NCBI GenBank assembly: GCA_026014685.1
Contig: JAOZHW010000015.1
Location: 124,001-188,000 of the forward strand
DNA: 64,000 nt
Source of the DNA: Candidatus Bathyarchaeota archaeon
Lineage (GTDB): Archaea > Thermoproteota > Bathyarchaeia > Bathyarchaeales > Bathycorpusculaceae
Direction of reading: 5' to 3'
Shown: positions 57,827-64,000 of the stretch, in pieces
Layout of the letters: each line of letters opens with the position of its first letter
Numbering within the stretch: the first letter of the stretch is position 1
Notes under the pieces: model-generated
Seen by the model: the letters and a program-made list of their open reading frames with translations, nothing else
Database searches by the model: none
Told to the model about the DNA's origin: nothing
Position numbers and translations under genes: made by a program

Positions 57827-58800
57827 CCTAACTTGGCTACTGCGCGGCTAAACAGTTCAATTCCATCGGTGCTGGGCAAATCGGCGAAGTACAACATAAA
57901 ATGAGTCACACCTAAATCAACATAAACCCCCAAAGCCGCCTCGCATTCATCCACTGTTCCGACTAGAGTGTATTTTTTGAAAGCTTCAAGCGAAGTGCCA
58001 GCGGGCTTGTATTTGGCGACTCTTTCATCCAAGGCTTTTTGGTCTGCTGCAACAATGATTTGCCCACTTGGCCAGCAAGACCGCTCTATCGCCCAAAAAT
58101 CTCGGCCGACAGTTCTGCAGTGCCGCTCTAAAACCGCAAGCTTTCGCGTGTAATCCTCCACTGAGGGTATGAATCCCCAGTCGAAGCGGTCGGCGTGTTT
58201 GGCGGTGACTTTTAGAGTGTGTTTTTCTCCTGCTCCGCCGACGGTGATTGGGGGGTGTGGTTTCTGTTTGGGTTTGGGTTCGCAGACTGCATCTTTTAGT
58301 GTGTAGTATCTGCCTGAGTAGTTGGCTTTGCTCTCTGTCCAGAGTCGAGTGATTACGTCTAATGCTTCATCTAACTGTGCGACCCTAACAGACGGCTTAG
58401 CAAAGTCGAAACCGTACGCAGTATGCTCAGCTTCCTGCACGCCTGCGCCGACACCAAATTCTAAACGCCCCTCAGAGATCACATCTAGGGTTGCGGCTTC
58501 CTTAGCCAGTAACGCGGGGTTTCGGTGGGCGTTACAGGTTACCATGGTTCCGAGACGAATTCTTTGGGTTGACGCGGCAAGGGCGGCTAGTGTGGTCCAG
58601 CATTCAAGAATCTGGGCGTTGTTGTACATGAGGTGGTCGTCTATCCAAACCGAGTCATAGCCCAACTGTTCGCAGGTTAGAACGATTTTTTTGAGTTGCT
58701 CGTAGTATGGTTTGGGGTTTTGGGTTTGGAAAGCGTAGAAGGGGAGGAAGACTCCGAATTTGAGGTTACCCAAACATACCACTCTGAGTTGATTAAGCAT
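57823..58800 (-). CDS. LLM-class F420-dependent oxidoreductase
   Basis: 325 residues, a luciferase-like TIM barrel. KFGVFLPFYAFQ, GYDSVWIDDHLMYNN, RIRLGTMVTCNAHRNPALLAKEAATLDVISEGRLEFGVGAG and PPITVGGAGEKHTLKVTAKHADRFDW match the F420-binding subgroup common in archaea and actinobacteria. It transfers hydride between F420 and an unknown substrate. The first dozen residues may be an over-extended start. Monocistronic. Confidence 0.9.
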   Translation of the reverse strand: MLNQLRVVCLGNLKFGVFLPFYAFQTQNPKPYYEQLKKIVLTCEQLGYDSVWIDDHLMYNNAQILECWTTLAALAASTQRIRLGTMVTCNAHRNPALLAKEAATLDVISEGRLEFGVGAGVQEAEHTAYGFDFAKPSVRVAQLDEALDVITRLWTESKANYSGRYYTLKDAVCEPKPKQKPHPPITVGGAGEKHTLKVTAKHADRFDWGFIPSVEDYTRKLAVLERHCRTVGRDFWAIERSCWPSGQIIVAADQKALDERVAKYKPAGTSLEAFKKYTLVGTVDECEAALGVYVDLGVTHFMLYFADLPSTDGIELFSRAVAKLG

Positions 58801-59092
58801 CTATGGCCGTTGGACAGTAATAGCTTTAGCTATAAATCAGCAGAGCAGATGGGAGTCAGCGGATAGTTATCAAGGTCATTTTTCTTTGAGTATTTTGCCT
58901 TCAGCGCCTCTTTTTGGCAAACACAACAGCTTTATAGAATCGCCAATTTGCAGCCCCATTTTGAACAGTTAACCATCCATATACGTTGAAAAATGCACGT
59001 TTTCACCATAAAACACCCAAAGTCACCCCAATAAGTAATTATAATTCATAAAACCTATCTAAAACAAACCTAACTACCCCAGTGAATTCCCT

Positions 59093-59608
59093 ATGCCGAC
59101 TAAACCGCCTTCTATATTCGACTTGATGAATGAAGAAAGCGAAGCGGTTGATGAGGCAGAAGAAAAACGGCGGCAACGCAAAGAACTCCTCGAACCTACA
59201 GGCGTCAAAGACCTCTTCAAAGAAGGAAAAATCAGCATAAACAAGTTCACCTGCGTCGGCGGACAATGCAAACTCTGCATCAAAGCCTGCCCAACCAACG
59301 CGCTCTACTGGGGCACAGGTGAAGTCGGCATAGTTGACGATCTCTGTGTTTACTGTGGCGCGTGTGTTGCAAGCTGCATGGTGGATGACTGCATAAAGGT
59401 CGAGCGTACAGGCGAAGACGGCAAAGTTGAGAAATTTAGCAAAATGTCTGATTTGATTAAGCTGCAAGAGAAAAAGAACGCTAAAAAACGGTTTGAACGA
59501 GTAAAGTCAAACGCTATTCTTCTGCGGCGCGCGTACAAAGGAAAAGACGAAATTAAAAAAATTCGTGAACAGCAAAAACTCTACGTCGACCAAGAATACA
59601 GAATATAA
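59093..59608 (+). CDS. Ferredoxin-domain protein
   Basis: 171 residues. A helical charged N-terminus (about 1-48) precedes a two-cluster ferredoxin domain: TCVGGQCKLCIKACPTNAL and LCVYCGACVASCMVDDCI, eight Cys in the usual CxxCxxxCP order apart from small spacing changes. A long basic helix follows (KKNAKKRFERVKSNAILLRRAYKGKDEIKKIREQQKLY). It may serve as an electron carrier tied to a larger partner through the tail. No redox enzyme lies beside it. Confidence 0.82.
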   Translation: MPTKPPSIFDLMNEESEAVDEAEEKRRQRKELLEPTGVKDLFKEGKISINKFTCVGGQCKLCIKACPTNALYWGTGEVGIVDDLCVYCGACVASCMVDDCIKVERTGEDGKVEKFSKMSDLIKLQEKKNAKKRFERVKSNAILLRRAYKGKDEIKKIREQQKLYVDQEYRI

Positions 59609-59636
59609 CAAGTACAACACCAACATCAATTTGCAG

Positions 59637-61367
59637 CTAGTTTGGTTCATTTTTTAGGGGCAATGTAACGTGGAACACGGTTCCTCGACCGGTCTCGCTT
59701 TCGACCATGATTTTTCCACCATGTGCTTCAACGATTCGTTTGCAGATAGGCAACCCCAACCCCATGCCCTTTGTTTTGGTAGTAAACAGCGGCGTCCAAA
59801 GTTTTTTCTGTGCTTCTTTCGGGATGCCTTGGCCTGTGTCTTTGAATTGGAATTGGATTTCTTCGGGTTTGCTTTGTGCGGTTATTGTTAGTGTGCCGCC
59901 GTTTGGCATTGCGTCAAAGGCGTTTGTGATTAGGTTTACAAAAACGCGGCTAACCTTTGCTACATCCACCGACATTTTTGGGGTGTCTTCGAGGTTTTCT
60001 TCCAATTTTATGTGGGGTGGCACTTTGACCATGGACAGCGCCATATCCAGTATCGACCTCGGAGTCGCAGTTTCTATCTCAAGCTTCATTTCGCGGGAGT
60101 AATCAAGTAGATCTTTGACGATTTTGTTTGAGTAATCTATGCTTTTCTCTATGGCTGAAAGCATATCTCTGCCTGTATCATCCATCAAGGCGCCGTAGTG
60201 GTTTTTGAGGTAGAAAGTCGCGGCGCTAATGCTGCTAAGCGGGTTCCGAAGGTCGTGACCAACCATACCTGCCAATTCACCGATGGAGGCAAACCGTTCT
60301 GCGGCAACAAGTTTAGCAGCCATCAGTTTGCGGTTGGTGATGTCGTGGATCACACAAGCGAACCCTAAATCATGACCTTTTTTGTTTCGAACAACCGACA
60401 GCGAGACCAAAACGTTTCGTGGTTCACCTGATTTTATGGTGAAAATAGTTTCGTGGTTTCGGATTTCTCCTGTTTTAGACAGCTCCAAAAGAATTTGGCG
60501 GTCGTTCTTTTCTGTTTTGAATAATTCTGAAAGGGGTTTGCCTATGATTTCTTTCTCGCTGTAGCCTGAGGCTGTAACGAATTCATGGTTTACTCGGATG
60601 ATTTTTCCGTCGGCGTTTGCCAAAACTAAGGGGTCAGGCATCGCGGACAGGATGTTTTCTGCTGCCACCGCAGGGTTTAGGTTGAATAGCTTATAGCGCC
60701 AAATGGCGTAGGCAATTATTCCGCTGAAGAGGCATGTGGTGATGGAGTTTAGGCTTGGAAAAGGTATGTTCATCAAAGGAAAGATTGAAGTCGTGAACAG
60801 AGAAGAAACCACGGGGAAGGCTAATCCGAAAGTGATGAATTTGGTTTGGGTCTTTTTAGTATGGTCAGTGCTTCTAAAGTAGTATAATCCGCAAATGATG
60901 AGCGCCGAAAGCGCCAACGACGACGCCCAAACACTGTTAACCAACACTACCACGGATTCGGATACTGGCGGCGCAGAAAAATCAAAACCCCACTGTCTGA
61001 GTACAGGCGGCGCGGAGATCCAGTTGGTGGTTAAGTCTATGCCTGAAAAGATGGCTGCTGGAACATACATCAAAAGGTAAGTTACCTTGTGTTTGAGCAG
61101 GTCGCTTTCTGTGTAGGCAAGGGCGAAATGTATCAGAAACGCTGAGTAGAAGGGCCACAGGAAAAGGATTTTGCCCAATATCGAAGCGGTTTCTATAGAT
61201 GTGGCTTGATAGCGTAGAAACTCTGCAAACGACCAAAAACTGCTCCACACCAAAGTTAACATGAAAACCTTGTTTACAAGGGCTTTTTTGTCTAGGTAGT
61301 AAACGGCGACGGCGGTGATGAGGCAGATGATGCTTGTGAAAAGAGAGAACCATGCAAACGGGGTCAT
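59637..61367 (-). CDS. Membrane histidine kinase with PAS domain (1)
   Basis: 576 residues. The N-terminal part (1-225) has seven or eight transmembrane helices of the histidine-kinase 7TM sensor type. A PAS domain follows (about 235-345, ALVLANADGKIIRVNHEFVTASGYSEKEIIG-like), then HisKA with MVGHDLRNPLSSI containing the phospho-His, and HATPase_c with NLITNAFDAM, DTGQGIP and GMGLGLPICKR. It senses a membrane or extracellular cue. No response regulator or receiver domain is near it. The next gene downstream on the strand is unrelated. Confidence 0.9.
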   Translation of the reverse strand: MTPFAWFSLFTSIICLITAVAVYYLDKKALVNKVFMLTLVWSSFWSFAEFLRYQATSIETASILGKILFLWPFYSAFLIHFALAYTESDLLKHKVTYLLMYVPAAIFSGIDLTTNWISAPPVLRQWGFDFSAPPVSESVVVLVNSVWASSLALSALIICGLYYFRSTDHTKKTQTKFITFGLAFPVVSSLFTTSIFPLMNIPFPSLNSITTCLFSGIIAYAIWRYKLFNLNPAVAAENILSAMPDPLVLANADGKIIRVNHEFVTASGYSEKEIIGKPLSELFKTEKNDRQILLELSKTGEIRNHETIFTIKSGEPRNVLVSLSVVRNKKGHDLGFACVIHDITNRKLMAAKLVAAERFASIGELAGMVGHDLRNPLSSISAATFYLKNHYGALMDDTGRDMLSAIEKSIDYSNKIVKDLLDYSREMKLEIETATPRSILDMALSMVKVPPHIKLEENLEDTPKMSVDVAKVSRVFVNLITNAFDAMPNGGTLTITAQSKPEEIQFQFKDTGQGIPKEAQKKLWTPLFTTKTKGMGLGLPICKRIVEAHGGKIMVESETGRGTVFHVTLPLKNEPN

Positions 61368-61512
61368 ACAGCACCGCCTCTAACTAGACGGCTGTTTTCT
61401 CTCTTCTGAATCAGTAAGCATCGTTGTTTAAGCAAGTTTTTCAGCGAGATTTTTGTATTCGCAAAACGAATATAAGGTCTGTGAACAATTAATTCGTATT
61501 AAAATGCCACGT

Positions 61513-62871
61513 TTAGGCTTCTTTTTGTTCTTTGCTTTGGTGTGTTGGGAGTGCTATGGTTATGGTTGTGCCTTTGCCGAGGCTGCTTTTAACAGCGATT
61601 TTTCCTCCATGAGCATCTATGAAGCGTTTGCAGACAGGTAAACCAAACCCCATACCCTTCGCCTTCGTCGTAAACATAGGGGTAAAAAGTTTCGTGAGAG
61701 TTTCTTGATTCATGCCTAAACCGGTATCTTGAAAACTGAAAACGACAACGTTGTCACTTTTTTTGGTTTTGATTGCTAGTTTTCCGCCTTCTGGCATGGC
61801 GTCAAGGGCATTTTTGATTACGGCAGCGAAGGCATGTTCAATCTTGCGAACATCAACTTCCATTGCAGGGTCGTTGGTTGCGTTGTTAACTATTTGGATG
61901 TTTGTTGGAATAGTTATCTGTTTAAGCGATGCATCGATCAGGTTTTTAGGGTCAGTCTGCGAGGGGTGCAGGGTGATGGGTTGGGAGTAATCTATTAGGT
62001 CGTTGATTATTTTGTCTGAACGCCTAATGCAGCTGTCGATTTCGTCAAGCATCTCGCTGCAAGCAGGGTCCTCGTTGGCGATGTTACTGTGAGTTTTGAG
62101 GTAATATGTGGCACTTCGGATGCCCTGCAAAGGATTACGGAGGTCATGCCCAATGATTCCCGCTAATTCCCCGATAGCCGCCAACCGTTCCGCGTTAAGC
62201 AGTTTCGTCTCCATTTCTTTGAGGTTTCTGTTTGCTTCTTCCAGCTTCTGCTCTAAGACTATGAAAGAGGGCAGACTGCTTGGGTTCACGGTTTGGGGTC
62301 GGTGGAACATGAAAGCGATGAACACCACCCCGAAAACCGCCAGCATAACGGGGATATCAATTGAAGTACCCAGATCAAGAACTAACCCCTCAAACAAAAA
62401 GCACAATGCGGCAATCAAAAAATTAAGGTCCGCTGAATCACGGCTTTTAGAGAAGAGGTAGATCAAAATTGGGACAGCGGTTCCAGTTAATAGAATCATC
62501 AACCCTAAACGCAGCTCCGTAAAGGGGAACTGAGCAAAAAACGCAGCCAAAGAAAGCACAGTTCCAACCATAAAAACAGCGAATGGAATTTGGAAGTTTT
62601 CAACTTTGAAGAGGCTTGACAACGCCGCTATGGCAACTGCAAGAGCCATCGGCATAAACAGCCACTCTCCAGCGGGAAAAAGCGGTGTTCCACCCAACGT
62701 TGCTATAATGGGGGCATAAAAACCAAAGGCTGATGTGAAAAGACCGAATGAGAACACGAGTTTACGTTTGTTTTTGTCTTTAAAATAGAGGTATATGAGT
62801 ATGAAGGAAAGCGTCAGTGACGCAAGGAATGGAACGAACAAGAATAGGCTGTCTTTTAATGCTTGATACAT
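61513..62871 (-). CDS. Membrane histidine kinase (2)
   Basis: 452 residues. About six transmembrane helices in the first 195 residues, a coiled-coil linker (FIVLEQKLEEANRNLKEMETKLL), HisKA with IIGHDLRNPLQGI, and HATPase_c with VIKNALDAMPEGG, DTGLGMN and GMGFGLPVCKR. It lacks the PAS domain of the neighbour at 59637 but shares the kinase core closely, as expected from a tandem duplication with later change in the sensor. No response regulator is present. Confidence 0.9.
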   Translation of the reverse strand: MYQALKDSLFLFVPFLASLTLSFILIYLYFKDKNKRKLVFSFGLFTSAFGFYAPIIATLGGTPLFPAGEWLFMPMALAVAIAALSSLFKVENFQIPFAVFMVGTVLSLAAFFAQFPFTELRLGLMILLTGTAVPILIYLFSKSRDSADLNFLIAALCFLFEGLVLDLGTSIDIPVMLAVFGVVFIAFMFHRPQTVNPSSLPSFIVLEQKLEEANRNLKEMETKLLNAERLAAIGELAGIIGHDLRNPLQGIRSATYYLKTHSNIANEDPACSEMLDEIDSCIRRSDKIINDLIDYSQPITLHPSQTDPKNLIDASLKQITIPTNIQIVNNATNDPAMEVDVRKIEHAFAAVIKNALDAMPEGGKLAIKTKKSDNVVVFSFQDTGLGMNQETLTKLFTPMFTTKAKGMGFGLPVCKRFIDAHGGKIAVKSSLGKGTTITIALPTHQSKEQKEA

Positions 62872-63077
62872 TCATTTCCTCTACGCTAAAGCTGATATGG
62901 ACCGTTAAAAACCTCTGCGTAACTGAGTCACTTAGTGCTTTGTGTGTAAATAAAATAACGTAAAGTAACGTACTAACGCAAACAAGAACCGCATCCAGAT
63001 AGGAAAAACATGAAAGCAGACAGGAAAACTGATAAGCCAAAACATTATTCTACAAAAACCACAAGGAAGAAACCGTT

Positions 63078-64000
63078 ATGACTAAAACTTACACTATAGC
63101 CGCGCTTAAAGGCGACGGCATCGGCCCCGAAGTCACCGAAGCCACCGTCAAGGTGCTTGAAGCGGTAGAAAAAAAATCAGATTTCAAACTTAACATTCTC
63201 TACGGCGAAGCAGGAGCACACTGCATTCCACAACACGGAACAAACCTGCCCGCTGAAACCGTGGAACTTATCAAAAAAACCCACGCATGCCTCAAAGGTC
63301 CCATGACCACTCCTGAAGAACCAGGCGCACCCGTCAGCGTCGCTGTTACCCTTCGACGAATGTTTAACCTTTACGCTAACGTGCGTCCATCGCGTACTTT
63401 CCCAAACGTGGAATCACTCAAACCCAACATCGACCTCATCGTAGTCCGAGAAAACACAGAAGGCCTCTACTCAGGTGCAGAGTCACTGCTTGCCCCCGGC
63501 GTTGGGGTGGCGCTTAGAATTATCACGCGTGAAGCCTCCCTAAAAGTCGCGGATTTCGCCTTCAAGTTGGCGATGAAACGCAAAAAACACTTAACCTACA
63601 TCCACAAAGGCAACATCCTGCGCATAACCGACGGCATCTTCAAAGATGCAGTTAAAGAAGCACAGAAAAAGTATCCTGAAGTCGAAGTGGACGATTTACA
63701 CATCGACGCAGCCACCATGCAACTCATCAAGCAACCCGAAAAATACGATGTCATGGTTACAACTAACCTCTTCGGCGACATCCTCTCTGACGAAGCGGCG
63801 CAGGTTACAGGCAGCTTGGGCTTGGCGGCAGGTGCAAACATTGGCGAAACCTATGGCATGTTTGAACCAGTCCACGGTTCCGCACCCAAATATACAGGCA
63901 TGGACCGCGTGAATCCCATCGCAACTATAATGGCGGGCGCTATGATGCTGGATTGGCTGGGCGAGAAGGCAGCGGCACAGAAAATCGAAGATGCAGTCAT
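63078..64000 (+). CDS. Isocitrate/3-isopropylmalate dehydrogenase family protein (partial)
   Basis: The gene runs off the window; 307 codons are visible. MTKTYTIAALKGDGIGPEVTE, the LKGPMTTP loop, LRRMFNLYANVRP, VVRENTEGLYSG and the Mg-binding NLFGDILSDEAA with GSLGLAAGANIGE are standard for NAD(P)-dependent beta-decarboxylating dehydrogenases. The second-helix residues that decide between isocitrate, homoisocitrate and isopropylmalate were not resolved by eye. A start with AAGGAAGAAACC precedes the ATG. It is likely to serve the TCA cycle or leucine/lysine synthesis. Confidence 0.9.
   Translation, partial: MTKTYTIAALKGDGIGPEVTEATVKVLEAVEKKSDFKLNILYGEAGAHCIPQHGTNLPAETVELIKKTHACLKGPMTTPEEPGAPVSVAVTLRRMFNLYANVRPSRTFPNVESLKPNIDLIVVRENTEGLYSGAESLLAPGVGVALRIITREASLKVADFAFKLAMKRKKHLTYIHKGNILRITDGIFKDAVKEAQKKYPEVEVDDLHIDAATMQLIKQPEKYDVMVTTNLFGDILSDEAAQVTGSLGLAAGANIGETYGMFEPVHGSAPKYTGMDRVNPIATIMAGAMMLDWLGEKAAAQKIEDAV

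Noticed and set aside
1-64000. CRISPR arrays, insertion sequences and phage genes
   Set aside because: No regularly spaced short repeats, transposase, integrase or capsid genes were seen; the only dispersed repeat family is the 46-bp element.

Overview
The window is mesophile-like archaeal chromosome, most consistent with a Bathyarchaeia-type lineage of Thermoproteota (the lineage is inferred). The archaeal markers are an archaeal-order ribosomal protein cluster with eL19, eL32, eS4 and the RNase P protein Rnp1 (Rpp29) inside it, ABCE1/Rli1, TrmY, TrmB-type regulators, a type IV pilin with the archaeal N-terminus, TATA boxes instead of bacterial -35/-10 elements, and a tRNA with encoded CCA. 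No phage, insertion sequence or CRISPR array was recognised.

Layout. 0.5-7.3 kb: a membrane-anchored matrixin-like metalloprotease, then a leftward run of MBL-fold hydrolase, HD hydrolase, DUF72 protein and a complete non-homologous end-joining set (ligase fused to a C-terminal phosphoesterase domain, Ku, LigD-type polymerase), headed by a vapBC toxin-antitoxin pair with a perfect palindrome at its promoter. 7.5-12.5 kb: an OB-fold protein, a small unknown, a large Ig-repeat surface protein and a coiled-coil protein. 12.7-29.9 kb: the S10/spc-type ribosomal cluster on the minus strand (uL22 to uL30, then uL15-secY), interrupted between uL30 and uL15 by about 6.5 kb holding an Hsp20 gene, an 800-bp gene-free stretch, a PQQ-propeller surface protein, a divergent TrmB-like regulator, a DUF3892 protein and a membrane protein. 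Three genes in this insert carry single-base homopolymer frameshifts.

30-37.8 kb: hydrogenase maturation genes (hypE on plus; hypF-hypC-hypD on minus) flanking a GT39-like membrane glycosyltransferase and small ORFs; no hydrogenase structural genes are present. 37.9-49.5 kb: sensory and housekeeping genes (TrmB-MEDS regulator, PocR-PAS-GAF-PAS sensor, CDKAL1/MtaB-like methylthiotransferase, ribbon-helix-helix regulator, AlkD-like protein, GH-A-like secreted protein, DEAD-box helicase, flavodoxin-like protein, small archaeal unknowns). 49.6-54.6 kb: ABCE1, then a winged-helix protein, a type IV pilin, a coiled-coil protein and two Roadblock/LC7-like proteins in one direction. 54.7-64 kb: DUF5658 protein, TrmY, ThiL, tRNA-Thr(CGU), zinc-ribbon protein, F420-type LLM oxidoreductase, ferredoxin-like protein, two related membrane histidine kinases without response regulators, and the 5' part of an isocitrate/isopropylmalate dehydrogenase running off the end.

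Points that stand out: the compact NHEJ operon with Lig-PE domain order; a four-copy 46-bp dispersed repeat ending in a TATA-like box; the pilin/Roadblock cluster; long alanine/lysine/glutamate tails on several ribosomal proteins, most extreme in uL18; the ribosomal operon split by a surface-protein island with clustered homopolymer frameshifts; and a tRNA-Thr with A at position 54 encoded about 1 kb from TrmY, the enzyme family that modifies position 54.
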